This document shows, in pieces, positions 8,127 to 17,715 of a stretch of DNA of 28,629 bases. A program made the position numbers and the translations under genes. Positions within the stretch are counted from its first letter, which is position 1; every line of letters starts with the position of its first letter. This DNA comes from Flavobacteriales bacterium UBA3442 (lineage in GTDB: Bacteria > Bacteroidota > Bacteroidia > Flavobacteriales > Schleiferiaceae), in assembly GCA_002378565.1 (NCBI GenBank), contig DFSH01000031.1:11710-40338 (forward strand), written 5' to 3'. Below the pieces are notes generated by a model. It made no database searches. It was not told the DNA's origin and saw only the letters and a program-made list of their open reading frames with translations.

Positions 8127-9233
8127 ATGAATGATACAATGACATTTAAGCAGTTATTTTTTGGTTTACTGACCCTTTGCAGCGTCACGGTTTCCGCATC
8201 AACGGACAGCCATGACGCAACCCAAACTACTGAGTCGGACGCGCCGTTTGATCCCAGAGAGATGATCATGGAACACGTGATGGATAGCCACAGCTGGCAC
8301 ATCATGGACTGGAACAATTACGCGGTCAGCGTTCCCCTTCCCGTGATACTGTGGACAGAAGAAGGCCTTGTAGCGTTCTCCTCCTCAAAATTTCATCACG
8401 ACACAAAAGGCCACCACGTGGTTGAAGCAGGTGGTCAGCGCTTTGTGAACCACCACGAAAAGATTTACTACGCATCGCAAGCGGCTAACCATGATGGCGC
8501 CTTTGTGGAAATGCGTGATGGTCTTGCGGTCAGCGCAAAACCGGTCGACATGTCCATCACCAAAACTGTGGCCTCTTTGCTTTTTTCCGCAGTCTTGTTG
8601 ATGTGGATTTTCTTTGCTTCCGCAAAAAATTACCGCCGCCGCGGTAGCGCATCCCCCCGGGGCATTGCAAGCTTCACGGAGCCGTTGATTGTTTTTGTTC
8701 GCGACGACATTGCTAAGGCAAACATTGGCAAGCACTACCTCCGCTTTGTTCCTATGTTGTTGACCATGTTTTTCTTTATCTGGTTAAACAACCTCATGGG
8801 CCTCATACCTTTCTTCCCCTTCGGGGCCAACGTCACAGGCAACATTGCTGTCACCCTTGTCCTCGCGGTGATTGTCATGCTTGTCACCAACGTTAACGGC
8901 AAGAAGGCCTATTGGCAGCATATTTTTTGGATGCCCGGCATCCCGGGATGGGTCAAGCCACTCCTATCATTGGTTGAATTTATTGGTATTTTCACCAAGC
9001 CCTTCTCTTTGATGATTCGTTTGTTTGCGAACATCACGGCCGGGCACATCATCGTATTGAGCCTTGTCTCTCTGGTATTCATTTTTGAAACAGCATGGGT
9101 TGGACCCGCATCTGTCTTGTTGACGCTCTTCATCTCCATCTTGGAGCTGTTGGTGGCCGCATTGCAGGCGTACATTTTCACCCTATTAACCGCACTGTAC
9201 ATCGGTACAGCTATGCAAGAAGACCACCATTAA
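8127..9233 (+). CDS. atpB: F1Fo ATP synthase subunit a
   Basis: 368 aa. Subunit a forms the two proton half-channels beside the c-ring. The essential channel arginine is Arg298 in LMIRLFANITAGHIIVLS. Earlier helices show WLNNLMGLIPFFPFGANVTGNIAVTL. Like other Bacteroidota homologues it has an N-terminal extension (about 130 residues) beginning with a cleavable signal peptide (hydrophobic stretch at about 8-24), so a His-rich domain would lie in the periplasm. The ATG at 8127 is chosen; a TTG at 8121 adds two residues and an ATG at 8139 is also possible. The gene is separated from atpE by a 27-bp AT-rich spacer. Confidence 0.95.
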   Translation: MNDTMTFKQLFFGLLTLCSVTVSASTDSHDATQTTESDAPFDPREMIMEHVMDSHSWHIMDWNNYAVSVPLPVILWTEEGLVAFSSSKFHHDTKGHHVVEAGGQRFVNHHEKIYYASQAANHDGAFVEMRDGLAVSAKPVDMSITKTVASLLFSAVLLMWIFFASAKNYRRRGSASPRGIASFTEPLIVFVRDDIAKANIGKHYLRFVPMLLTMFFFIWLNNLMGLIPFFPFGANVTGNIAVTLVLAVIVMLVTNVNGKKAYWQHIFWMPGIPGWVKPLLSLVEFIGIFTKPFSLMIRLFANITAGHIIVLSLVSLVFIFETAWVGPASVLLTLFISILELLVAALQAYIFTLLTALYIGTAMQEDHH

Positions 9234-9248
9234 TATTTTTTATTTTAA

Positions 9249-9464
<216 letters not shown>

Positions 9465-9482
9465 TCTCGCATCACGCAGGCT

Positions 9483-9509
9483 TCACCAAGGGGACTCTCT
9501 CTTTGGTGA
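9483..9509 (+). other. inverted repeat (RNA hairpin) between atpE and atpF
   Basis: TCACCAA at 9483-9489 and TTGGTGA at 9503-9509 form a perfect 7-bp stem around a 13-nt loop in the 75-bp gap after atpE. No T-run follows, so it is not a typical terminator. A role in stabilising the 3' end of an atpE message, or in partial attenuation, would suit the subunit stoichiometry (inference). Confidence 0.5.
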
Positions 9510-9539
9510 GCTTGTGATTTGCATAATTATCGCACCACG

Positions 9540-10034
9540 ATGGATATCATAACGCCCGGCTTTGGCCTCATCTTTTGGACGACAATCGTCTTCCTTCTGC
9601 TCATGGTTCTGCTTTCCAAGTTTGCTTGGAAGCCGATCTTAAGCGCCGTGAAGGAGCGTGAAGCGTCCATTGACAAGGCCCTTGAAGAAGCCCAATCCGC
9701 TCGCGCGGAAATGCAAAACTTGACATCTTCCAATGAGCAATTGCTCAAGGAGGCTCGTCAGGAACGCGAAAGCATTGTCAAGGAGGCACGAGTTGCCCGA
9801 GACAAAATGGTTGCAGAAGCCAAGGACATCGCTTCAGGGGAGGCTGAAAAAATCATGACAGCTGCTGCCGCGCAAATTGAAGGCGCAAAAATGGCTGCAG
9901 TGACAGAATTGAAAAACCATGTCGCGCAGATTGCTGTTGACATGGCAGAAAAAGTTCTTCGTTCAGAGCTCAAGGATCCAGCGGGACAAAAGGCCAGCAT
10001 CGATCGCGCATTGGAAGACGTCAAACTGAACTGA
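9540..10034 (+). CDS. atpF: F1Fo ATP synthase subunit b
   Basis: 164 aa. One N-terminal membrane helix (about 6-27) is followed by a long charged coiled coil (about 35-150, rich in Glu, Ala, Lys) that forms the peripheral stalk joining subunit a to the delta/alpha head. The sequence FAWKPILSAVKEREASIDKALEEA after the membrane helix is typical of AtpF. The frame is open from a TTG at 9519, but the ATG at 9540 (MDIITPGFGLIFW) matches family starts. It stops 7 bp before atpH. Confidence 0.93.
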   Translation: MDIITPGFGLIFWTTIVFLLLMVLLSKFAWKPILSAVKEREASIDKALEEAQSARAEMQNLTSSNEQLLKEARQERESIVKEARVARDKMVAEAKDIASGEAEKIMTAAAAQIEGAKMAAVTELKNHVAQIAVDMAEKVLRSELKDPAGQKASIDRALEDVKLN

Positions 10035-10041
10035 TCTCAAG

Positions 10042-10596
10042 ATGGCCGGCACACGATTCGCAACACGCTACGCAAAAGCACTCATTGATTTAGCTAAAGA
10101 GCTCAATCAAATGGACGCTGTGCGCGAGGACATGATGACGATTCAATCCGCCATCAAGGTCAGCCGTGACTTGCGTAATTTCTTGCAAAGCCCTGTGGTG
10201 AAGCCCGCAGAGAAAATCAAAGGCCTCCAGGCTGTCTTTGCATCCACGACAGACCTGACGAAAAAATTCCTCAAGCTTGTTGTCCGACACGGACGCGAAG
10301 GAGGATTGAACCACATTGCCGGTGGCTACCTCACACGTTACAACAAAGCCAATGGCATTGTTGAAGCGCGCGTGGTGACCGCAAGCCCCTTGAGTGAGGC
10401 GCAGCGCAATAACCTGCAACAGCGATTTGCTGCGACAGGCGCTAAGGAGACGTCCTTGAAAGAGGTCGTCAACCCCGATGTGATCGGCGGTTTGGTTGTA
10501 CGTGTAGGTGACCTCCAAGTGGATGCCACCATTGCTACAGCATTGAACCGAATCGATCAGCATTTCAAGAAAAATTCATACATCGCCGACTTCTAA
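10042..10596 (+). CDS. atpH: F1Fo ATP synthase subunit delta
   Basis: 184 aa. Subunit delta (OSCP) caps the alpha/beta hexamer and binds the b stalk. The N-terminal six-helix domain begins TRFATRYAKALIDLAKELNQ, and the C-terminal part has the conserved NPDVIGGLVVRVGDLQVDATI followed by a short basic tail. Length and position between atpF and atpA match the family. It is separated from atpA by 12 bp. Confidence 0.94.
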   Translation: MAGTRFATRYAKALIDLAKELNQMDAVREDMMTIQSAIKVSRDLRNFLQSPVVKPAEKIKGLQAVFASTTDLTKKFLKLVVRHGREGGLNHIAGGYLTRYNKANGIVEARVVTASPLSEAQRNNLQQRFAATGAKETSLKEVVNPDVIGGLVVRVGDLQVDATIATALNRIDQHFKKNSYIADF

Positions 10597-10608
10597 ATTG
10601 AACCTACC

Positions 10609-12189
10609 ATGGCAGACGTTAACCCAGCAGAAATTTCCGCAATCCTTCGCCAGCAACTTGCAGGCAGCAACACTGAAGCTGAGCTTCAAGAAGTTGGCAC
10701 CATCCTTCAGGTTGGTGACGGCATCGCGCGTGCGCATGGACTTCAAAACGCCCAGTATGGCGAATTGGTGGAGTTCGAGAATGGCCTACGTGGCATAACA
10801 TTGAACCTTGAAGAGGACAACGCAGGTATTGTACTGCTTGGTTCTGCTGAAGGCGTTCGTGAAGGTTCAACCGTGAAGCGCACGGGCATGATTGCCTCCC
10901 TGGAAGTGGGTGAGGGCATGCTTGGCCGCGTGGTGGACACCTTAGGTAAACCCATTGATGGCAAAGGACCCATCCAAGGCAAGACCTACAACATGCCATT
11001 GGAGCGCAAGGCCCCTGGTGTCATTTACCGTCAGCCGGTGAGCGAGCCCCTTCAAACAGGCATCAAGGCAATTGACGCCATGATTCCCGTGGGACGAGGT
11101 CAGCGTGAGCTGATCATTGGTGACCGCCAGACAGGCAAGACCACCGTAGCAATTGACACCATCCTTAACCAGAAGGAGTTTTACGACAAAGGCGAGCCAG
11201 TATTCTGCGTCTATGTGGCCATTGGCCAGAAAGGTTCAACCATTGCTGCGCTGGCAAAGAACCTTGAAGCAAAAGGCGCCATGGCCTACACAACCATTGT
11301 TGCATCCAATGCTTCTGACCCTGCGCCTCTGCAGTTTTACGCTCCATTTGCGGGTGCTGCCATTGGTGAACTCTTCCGTGACACGGGTCGCCCTGCATTG
11401 ATCATCTTTGATGACCTTTCTAAACAGGCGGTTGCCTACCGTGAAGTTTCCTTGTTGCTTCGTCGCCCTCCAGGTCGTGAAGCCTACCCTGGTGACGTGT
11501 TCTACCTACACTCACGCTTGCTTGAGCGCGCTGCAAAGATCATCAACGATGACACCATTGCCTCACAGATGAATGACCTCCCTGAGTCATTGAAAGGCAT
11601 CGTTAAAGGTGGTGGGTCACTGACGGCATTGCCCATCATTGAGACGCAGGCTGGTGACGTATCAGCCTACATCCCAACCAACGTGATTTCTATCACGGAT
11701 GGTCAGATTTTCTTGGAGTCAGATCTATTCAACTCTGGTGTTCGCCCCGCGATCAATGTGGGTATCTCTGTTTCTCGTGTGGGTGGATCTGCACAGATCA
11801 AACCCATGAAGAAGGTTGCCGGCACACTGAAGCTAGACCAAGCACAGTACCGAGAGCTTGAAGCTTTTGCAAAATTCGGCTCTGACCTGGATGCAGCAAC
11901 GATGAACATCATCAACAAGGGTCGACGCAATGTGGAAATCCTGAAGCAAGCTGTGAATGCACCCATGGCAGTTGAAAAGCAGGTAGCTATCATTTACATT
12001 GGCTCTAAAGGACTCCTCAATGACGTTGCCGTGAATCAGATCAAGCCTTTCGAGGTTGCGTTCTTAGAGTACATGGCCAGCAAGCACCAGGATACTTTGG
12101 ACGCCATTCGCAGCGGTAAATGGACAAAGGATGAAATGGCAATTGTCGAAAAGGCAGCTGCTGAAGTTATTCCTGCTTACACAGCCTAA
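10609..12189 (+). CDS. atpA: F1Fo ATP synthase subunit alpha
   Basis: 526 aa, full length. The non-catalytic nucleotide-binding subunit alternates with beta in the F1 hexamer. The N-terminal beta barrel (about 25-95) precedes the nucleotide-binding domain with Walker A GDRQTGKT at 171-178 and a Walker B-type ALIIFDDLS near 263-271. The signature [17 protein letters not shown] (about 380) contains the arginine finger that completes the catalytic site of the neighbouring beta subunit. The C-terminal helical domain is complete. It precedes atpG by 20 bp. Confidence 0.98.
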   Translation: MADVNPAEISAILRQQLAGSNTEAELQEVGTILQVGDGIARAHGLQNAQYGELVEFENGLRGITLNLEEDNAGIVLLGSAEGVREGSTVKRTGMIASLEVGEGMLGRVVDTLGKPIDGKGPIQGKTYNMPLERKAPGVIYRQPVSEPLQTGIKAIDAMIPVGRGQRELIIGDRQTGKTTVAIDTILNQKEFYDKGEPVFCVYVAIGQKGSTIAALAKNLEAKGAMAYTTIVASNASDPAPLQFYAPFAGAAIGELFRDTGRPALIIFDDLSKQAVAYREVSLLLRRPPGREAYPGDVFYLHSRLLERAAKIINDDTIASQMNDLPESLKGIVKGGGSLTALPIIETQAGDVSAYIPTNVISITDGQIFLESDLFNSGVRPAINVGISVSRVGGSAQIKPMKKVAGTLKLDQAQYRELEAFAKFGSDLDAATMNIINKGRRNVEILKQAVNAPMAVEKQVAIIYIGSKGLLNDVAVNQIKPFEVAFLEYMASKHQDTLDAIRSGKWTKDEMAIVEKAAAEVIPAYTA

Positions 12190-12209
12190 TCGACTAGCGC
12201 AACGAGACC

Positions 12210-13067
12210 ATGGCAAACCTGAAGGAACTTCGCAACAGAATCGCGTCGGTATCAAGCACGATGCAGATCACCTCTGCCATGAAAATGGTGTCGGCGGCTA
12301 AATTGAAGCGTGCGCAGGATGCCATCATTCAGATGCGCCCCTACGCACAGAAGCTTTCCCACCTGATGTCCAATGTCAATGCGTCGTTTGATGATTCAGA
12401 AAACCCCTACGCCATTGAGCGGCCACTGAACAAGGTGCTTGTGATTCCTATCACGTCCAACCGTGGACTCTGTGGTGGATTCAACTCATCGGTCATCAAG
12501 CGAACCCTTGCCATGGCATCAGCCTTTGACAAGGAAGGTGTTGAAGTAGAGGTGTATGCCCTAGGCAAAAAGGGCAGAGAGATGCTGGCAAAGACATTGA
12601 ACGTCGTCAACAGTGACGTAGACGCCGTTGCAACTGTGACCTTTGATTCTGCAAAAACCATTGCCGAGGCAGTGATGTCAAATTACAGTGAAGGATCGTA
12701 CGATCGCGTCGTCTTGGTGTACAACCAATTCAAAAATGCAGCGGTTCAACTGCTCCAGGAAGAAACCATGCTGCCCATTGCTTCACCAGATAGTGAGCAA
12801 AGCAACGGCGACTACATCTTTGACCCAAGCAAAGCACAGCTCCTTAACGAGTTGATTCCTTCCAGCATCAAGAGCCAAATGTTCAAAGCCCTTTTGGACT
12901 CACAAGCATCAGAGCAGGGCGCACGCATGACAGCCATGCACAAGGCCACAGATAACGCAACTGATCTGCGTGATGGGCTGAAGCTGAAGTACAATAAAGC
13001 CCGTCAGGCGGCCATCACCAATGAAATCCTTGAGATTGTTGGCGGCGCAGAAGCCTTGAATGGTTGA
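12210..13067 (+). CDS. atpG: F1Fo ATP synthase subunit gamma
   Basis: 285 aa central shaft subunit that couples c-ring rotation to the catalytic sites. Both coiled-coil ends are characteristic: the N-terminal LKELRNRIASVSSTMQITSA with AMKMVSAAKLKRAQ, and the C-terminal ARMTAMHKATDNATD...KARQAAITNEILEIVGG. The globular domain contains TSNRGLCGGFNS (about 82-93). atpD and atpC do not follow; the next gene, 28 bp on, is a histidine kinase. Confidence 0.96.
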   Translation: MANLKELRNRIASVSSTMQITSAMKMVSAAKLKRAQDAIIQMRPYAQKLSHLMSNVNASFDDSENPYAIERPLNKVLVIPITSNRGLCGGFNSSVIKRTLAMASAFDKEGVEVEVYALGKKGREMLAKTLNVVNSDVDAVATVTFDSAKTIAEAVMSNYSEGSYDRVVLVYNQFKNAAVQLLQEETMLPIASPDSEQSNGDYIFDPSKAQLLNELIPSSIKSQMFKALLDSQASEQGARMTAMHKATDNATDLRDGLKLKYNKARQAAITNEILEIVGGAEALNG

Positions 13068-13095
13068 TTGGGTTTTTCTTGTTAATTTTTAGGCC

Positions 13096-14532
13096 GTGAA
13101 ACGTCCCGCCTTGAAACTCAGGGGTCGCATCTTTTCTATGATGCTGCTGCTTGTTGCCGTCTCTTTTGTCATCACAGGCATTGTGAGCTCGCTGCACTTC
13201 AAAAACGCCAACAAAATCTACCACAAGGATCGCTTGTTGAGAAAGGAGAAGGCCATAGAAGCTCACCTTATTCGAGAGATTGCGCAGGTTATTCACAGCC
13301 CCAACAAGACAATGGACCTCAATGCAATCATTGCAGAGGAGATTCAAGCCCTCAGTAAAATTCACCACACGGACGTCATGCTCTACGGCATGAATGGCCA
13401 AATCATCATGTCTTCCAACCCGGAACTTCTGGTTGATGGCACCATGCCAAGGCAGCTTCCTGAGGGCATTCGCTACCGACGAAACCAAGTGGTGAACTTC
13501 CGTTCAGACAAATCAAACGACAGTGAGATCATGGTTTATGCAGCTGAGCTGATTGACGATGACGGACACCCCCTTGGTATCATGGTGGTGCCTTACGCCC
13601 TGGAAGACTACCTCTCTCCCACAGAGGAAGGCGCATTTTATGAGGCCCTGGCCACGCTGTATGTCATCATCTTCCTTATAGCCTCAATGATTGCCCTGTT
13701 CTTGTCGAGAAGCATCACCAGGGGCGTTGAAGTCGTAAGCAACGCCATGAAAAACAACCCACTGACCGCAGACCGAAAACACATCGCCTGGAGTTCAAGA
13801 GATGAGATTGGCGTGCTGGTGAACCAGTACAACCTCATGATTGACCAATTGGCAGATAACGCCAAGCAGTTGGCACAAGCAGAAAAAGAGTCTGCGTGGA
13901 AGCAGATGGCGCAACAGGTAGCTCACGAGGTCAAAAACCCCCTGACACCCATGCGACTGATGACGCAAATGCACGCCACAAAAGCAGGAAATTTGACAGC
14001 CGAGGAGGTGCATGCATTTGCTGATGGCATGCTAGCTCAAATTGACGCCATGACGCAGGTTGCGGACGATTTCAGTCAGTTATCCAAAGGACCGAGCAAG
14101 GACAAATCCACCTTTATAGCCCCCATTGTATTGGAAATTCAAGCCGCCTACCCCATGCTAAAGGTGCTTATTCCAAGGTCCCTGGAAGGCGTTCAGTCCG
14201 TGGTGAATCGGGAGCGCTTGATTCGGGTACTCAACAACCTTATCAGCAATGCCAAGGAGGCTTCAGTCTTGGTAGATAAGCCACAATTCAGCCTCATGGT
14301 GGTGCATGATGAGCATTGGCTAACGTTCACGATCAAAGACAACGGCTGTGGTATTGATCCAGCTAACCTGGAGGATGTTTTTCAACCCCGATTCACCACG
14401 AAGAGCCGTGGAACAGGATTAGGCCTAGCCATTGTTAAGGCTATTCTTGATCGTTTTGGCGGCACCATTTGGGTGGAAGCCAGCAGTCCGGAAGGCAGTG
14501 AGTTTTGCTTTACCCTTCCCGTCAAAGCTTGA
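13096..14532 (+). CDS. NtrY-like sensor histidine kinase
   Basis: 478 aa, GTG start. Membrane helix 1 (about 13-34) is followed by an extracytoplasmic sensor region (about 35-180), membrane helix 2 (about 184-205), a HAMP linker (about 206-265), a HisKA domain with His277 in AHEVKNPLTPMRL, and an ATPase domain with the N box NNLISNAKEA (about 380-389), G1 DNGCGID and G2 GTGLGLAIVKAI. The HEVKNPLTP type is that of NtrY-like kinases. No response regulator lies nearby, so its partner is unknown. The spacing of 28 bp from atpG allows read-through. Its last 11 bp overlap the convergent methyltransferase gene. Confidence 0.88.
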   Translation: MKRPALKLRGRIFSMMLLLVAVSFVITGIVSSLHFKNANKIYHKDRLLRKEKAIEAHLIREIAQVIHSPNKTMDLNAIIAEEIQALSKIHHTDVMLYGMNGQIIMSSNPELLVDGTMPRQLPEGIRYRRNQVVNFRSDKSNDSEIMVYAAELIDDDGHPLGIMVVPYALEDYLSPTEEGAFYEALATLYVIIFLIASMIALFLSRSITRGVEVVSNAMKNNPLTADRKHIAWSSRDEIGVLVNQYNLMIDQLADNAKQLAQAEKESAWKQMAQQVAHEVKNPLTPMRLMTQMHATKAGNLTAEEVHAFADGMLAQIDAMTQVADDFSQLSKGPSKDKSTFIAPIVLEIQAAYPMLKVLIPRSLEGVQSVVNRERLIRVLNNLISNAKEASVLVDKPQFSLMVVHDEHWLTFTIKDNGCGIDPANLEDVFQPRFTTKSRGTGLGLAIVKAILDRFGGTIWVEASSPEGSEFCFTLPVKA

Positions 14533-15367
14533 TGGCGATATAGACTTGACTGCCGCCAAACAGCTTCCCGTCAAGGACCTCAACGGAGGCTGTTGGGCAT
14601 GAATCCATCAAGGCAGCATCCAAGAAATCCCTTGAGCAATAAGCGCTGACATAGTCGGACTCGTTAAGGTTGTCTTCCAGCTCGGGCAGGGCACTCTCCT
14701 CTGTTGAATCAAAGACCTGATAGCCCTTGCCAATGAAGGGGTGCAGGGTGATCAGTGCCTTGCCGCCAGGGCTAAGTAAGGCAACCACATCCTTCAAGGC
14801 AGCTTTGAAATCCAGGGGACGCAAATGGGTGAAAACAGATCCAGCAAACAGCAAATCATACGTCAAGCCATCGCTATGGGGCATCAGGCCCAGCGTGTCC
14901 TGCTGAAAGGCCATGGCTGAGGCTTTGGGATCCAGCCCGTGAATGGCTACATCGGGCAAGGCTTGACGCAAAAACCGACTGACGCGGCCATAGCCGCAGC
15001 CAAAGTCTAGCAACCTTTCCGCACCTGAAGCCATGCTCGCGACAACATTCGCTGCGCCATGCCCGGCGGCAACATACTCTGCAAGGGTCACTTCAAGTTG
15101 GCCACCATGGTGTTGGAGGGGGTAGCGAAACATGGGGTCACTTCGGTGAATGGCAAGGCAAACATCATCCCGAGTTAGGCCGACCAGACGAAGGGCGTCA
15201 TCTTGTAATTGCTCTGACAAGGGCAAGTGAACAGGCAAGGTCATTTGCTGCAACACGGCCAATGAATCCAGCCTTTTGCTCAGCAATTGGAGGCGATCTC
15301 GGTTCTCGCCGATGCCAATTTTATCCTGAATCCAGGCCTGAATGCTTGATTTGATGTTGGTAGCCAT
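14522..15367 (-). CDS. class I SAM-dependent methyltransferase
   Basis: 281 aa. The SAM-binding core is in the middle: motif I LLDFGCGYGRVSRFL (about 117-131), the acidic residue of motif II in IHGLDPKASA (about 140), DLLFAGSVFTHL (motif IV, about 165-176) and LLSPGGKALITLHPF (about 195). The ~110-residue N-terminal part is helical and specific to this group, so no substrate can be given. It is divergent from the enoyl-CoA hydratase across 43 bp and overlaps the kinase gene tail to tail. Confidence 0.8.
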   Translation of the reverse strand: MATNIKSSIQAWIQDKIGIGENRDRLQLLSKRLDSLAVLQQMTLPVHLPLSEQLQDDALRLVGLTRDDVCLAIHRSDPMFRYPLQHHGGQLEVTLAEYVAAGHGAANVVASMASGAERLLDFGCGYGRVSRFLRQALPDVAIHGLDPKASAMAFQQDTLGLMPHSDGLTYDLLFAGSVFTHLRPLDFKAALKDVVALLSPGGKALITLHPFIGKGYQVFDSTEESALPELEDNLNESDYVSAYCSRDFLDAALMDSCPTASVEVLDGKLFGGSQVYIAIKL

Positions 15368-15386
15368 GTCTTGCTCAATACCTTTG
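15357..15386 (+). promoter_or_regulatory. promoter of the enoyl-CoA hydratase gene
   Basis: TTG at 15357-15359, a 19-bp spacer, and TACCTTTG at 15379-15386: a full match to the Bacteroidota form TTG-N17-23-TAnnTTTG. Initiation near 15393 leaves about 18 nt before the ATG. The -33 element lies inside the first codons of the divergent methyltransferase gene. Confidence 0.55.
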
Positions 15387-15410
15387 AGTTAGGAATCACA
15401 AATTACAACC

Positions 15411-16181
15411 ATGAGCACTCCACTTGTCCACCTCCACGTTGAAGATCGCATAGCCACCTTAACCATTACCCGCCCCAAGGCGCTCAACGCCTTGAACACA
15501 GCGGTTATCAACGCCTTGCATAAGCATGTGGTTGACCTGGATGGCAGGGATGATGTGAGGGTGGTTCTTCTGACAGGGGAGGGCGAAAAGAGCTTTGTGG
15601 CCGGCGCAGACATTGCAGAGTTTGCCACCCACAACCAACAAGAAGGGCAAGCCTTGGCGCAGCGAGGACAAGACCTATTGTTTACCCGCATTGCCAACGC
15701 GAAGAAAATTTATATCGCAGCCATCAATGGGTTTGCCTTAGGCGGCGGGTTGGAGCTGGCCTTGTCGTGCCATGTGCGGGTCGCTTCGGATAACGCAAAA
15801 ATGGGCTTGCCCGAGACCTCCCTGGGGGTGATTCCTGGCTACGGAGGCACACAGCGATTGGCTCAATGCATCGGCAAAGGGCGCGCCATGGATATGATGC
15901 TTTCAGCTAAAATGATTGATGCAGAAACCGCCCTTGCTTGGGGCTTGGTGAACGCAGTCAGCACACAAGATGAGCTGATGGCGGAGGCAAAAAGCCGAGC
16001 CAAAGGCTACCTGCGGAACTCGGGCGACGCACAGGCTGCAGTGATCCGCGCAGTCAATGCAGGCCTGGACCACAAGGGGGGTTATGATACTGAAATTGTA
16101 GAGTTTGGCAAGCGATTCACCTCAAAGGAATTTGTGGAGGGCACGGAGGCATTCTTGGACAAGCGCCGCCCCTCATTCTGA
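15411..16181 (+). CDS. enoyl-CoA hydratase (crotonase family)
   Basis: 256 aa, typical crotonase length. It hydrates trans-2-enoyl-CoA to 3-hydroxyacyl-CoA in beta-oxidation or related pathways. The oxyanion-hole segments are AGADIAEF (about 65-72) and NGFALGGGLELAL. The two catalytic glutamates are present, Glu115 in GGGLELA and Glu135 in GLPETSLGVIPGYGGTQRL, with the same 20-residue spacing as Glu144/Glu164 of the rat enzyme, which favours true hydratase activity. It stands alone after its own promoter. A 3-hydroxybutyryl-CoA dehydratase preference is possible. Confidence 0.9.
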   Translation: MSTPLVHLHVEDRIATLTITRPKALNALNTAVINALHKHVVDLDGRDDVRVVLLTGEGEKSFVAGADIAEFATHNQQEGQALAQRGQDLLFTRIANAKKIYIAAINGFALGGGLELALSCHVRVASDNAKMGLPETSLGVIPGYGGTQRLAQCIGKGRAMDMMLSAKMIDAETALAWGLVNAVSTQDELMAEAKSRAKGYLRNSGDAQAAVIRAVNAGLDHKGGYDTEIVEFGKRFTSKEFVEGTEAFLDKRRPSF

Positions 16182-16239
16182 GCAGATTCTTCCAGTAGCA
16201 GAGTTTGGACTATATTCATGGTCCTAACTCCCCGACACA

Positions 16240-16962
16240 ATGACATTTTTTCAAATAGAGCATGCCGTTTATGACATGTTTTCTACCCCCTGGTTTGGCG
16301 GCATAGCTATCACCGCGGCCTATGCGTTGGTGGTTTACTTTTTCAGCAACAAAATCAAGCACGATGACCGAGCCTTGACCCAATTTGAAAGAGTCTGGGG
16401 TGGTTTACTGATTGCCTTGTTTCTTGTCAAGCACGTGCAACTTATTGCGATTGGCGACTGGAGCATGACCGAAAACATGGAGCTGCATCTTTGTGGCATG
16501 AGCCGATTGCTGAGCATTCTGCTTTTAGCCTTTGGTGTCAGATGGGCTTTTTTCCCTTTGTTTTTTTGGGGGATTGTTGGAGGGTTTCATAGCCTTCTCA
16601 CGCCAGAGCTCACTGGCGGTGACAGCACCTTCATGTACATTGAGTACTACATCATTCACGGTGGTATCATCATCATTCCCTTGTATTTTGTTTTTGTTCG
16701 CCAGCGCATGATTGGTCAGTGGACATGGGCTAAAATCATTGCTTTGAACGTGGCCATGATGCTCCCTGTTTACTTTATCAACAGGCTGATTGACGCCAAC
16801 TACATGTTCTTGATTGATCCACCAAAGGTGGAAAGTATTCTGATTCAAGGCCCTTGGCCCTACTACCTCATTGGATTCGTTGGCGCAGGCCTGCTTCACT
16901 ACCTGTTGCTAACTGGCTTGTTTTGGAAGCGCATCAAGTCCAATGACGGCATGCCCTCATGA
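16240..16962 (+). CDS. TIGR02206/YwaF-like integral membrane protein (first copy)
   Basis: 240 aa with six or seven predicted membrane helices. It shows the features of the TIGR02206 (YwaF) family: an LHLCGMSRLLSILLL segment with conserved His/Cys (about 86-100), a GGFHSLLTPEL loop (about 118), and a final NYMFLIDPP...QGPWPYYL segment (about 187-210). Function is unknown for the family. The stop overlaps the start of a homologue (ATGA). The preceding 58 bp hold no convincing promoter, so read-through from the crotonase is possible. Confidence 0.8.
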   Translation: MTFFQIEHAVYDMFSTPWFGGIAITAAYALVVYFFSNKIKHDDRALTQFERVWGGLLIALFLVKHVQLIAIGDWSMTENMELHLCGMSRLLSILLLAFGVRWAFFPLFFWGIVGGFHSLLTPELTGGDSTFMYIEYYIIHGGIIIIPLYFVFVRQRMIGQWTWAKIIALNVAMMLPVYFINRLIDANYMFLIDPPKVESILIQGPWPYYLIGFVGAGLLHYLLLTGLFWKRIKSNDGMPS

Positions 16963-17663
16963 GTACATACCACGCCATTGAGCCTGGCGAACAGTTGTGG
17001 TGGTTTGGCGTGGGCGTACTGCTCGCCTTCATTCTTTTTTTCTTTGCCTTTGCACCCCGCATAGGTCACCCACAACGCAAGCAATGGGAGCGAGGGCTTG
17101 GGTGGGCCATCCTTCTGAATCAGGTTTGGGCCACAGCGATGTTGATGCTTGATGGCGACTACCTCATTGCCAAGCACCTCCCGCTGCACATGTGCAGTTT
17201 CACTCAGGTTTTGCTCTTCCTTCACTTGGTGATGGATAAACAATGGGCCTTCACGGTGGCGGCTTTATGGGGCCCCTTGGGCGGCATACAAGCTATCTTG
17301 ACGCCAGGCTTAACCACGCCACTGACGTGGCCCTATGTCACGCAGTTTTTCACAGCTCATGCCTTCGTGGTGGTGGTGCCTATTTACTTGATGATTCACG
17401 CTGGAAGACGTCTACCTAAGCGAGCATTCAGGATGGTGATGGGAATCACAATAGTCATTGCCGCCCTGCTGATGGGAATCAATGAGATTTTAGGGTCCAA
17501 CTACATGTATGTGACATCGCCGCCGCCGGTTAATCACCCCTTGGTTCAAGGGGGCTGGCCCGAGTACTTGCTGGTATTGTTTGCCGCAGGGACTTCGCTC
17601 TTTTACCTCTTTCTCATTGTCTTCAGAAAGTATGTCGGCCCGGAGGATGTTGCCAACCCTTAA
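16959..17663 (+). CDS. TIGR02206/YwaF-like integral membrane protein (second copy)
   Basis: 234 aa, the same topology and family as the preceding gene and overlapping it by 4 bp. Shared marks are LHMCSFTQVLLFL in place of LHLCGMSRLLSIL, PLGGIQAILTPGL in place of GGFHSLLTPEL, and NYMYVTSPP...QGGWPEYL near the end. The two copies are clearly diverged, so this is an old tandem duplication. Co-translation suggests the products may form a heteromer (inference). It is convergent with the phosphate transporter gene 52 bp downstream. Confidence 0.8.
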   Translation: MSTYHAIEPGEQLWWFGVGVLLAFILFFFAFAPRIGHPQRKQWERGLGWAILLNQVWATAMLMLDGDYLIAKHLPLHMCSFTQVLLFLHLVMDKQWAFTVAALWGPLGGIQAILTPGLTTPLTWPYVTQFFTAHAFVVVVPIYLMIHAGRRLPKRAFRMVMGITIVIAALLMGINEILGSNYMYVTSPPPVNHPLVQGGWPEYLLVLFAAGTSLFYLFLIVFRKYVGPEDVANP

Positions 17664-17715
17664 GTGGACGATCATCCTCAATCATATTTTGAGTGCGGCC
17701 TTTGTGCCCAGCAAA

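Noticed and set aside
9465..9539. The atpE-atpF hairpin as a terminator
   Set aside because: No T-run follows the stem, and essential atp genes continue downstream.
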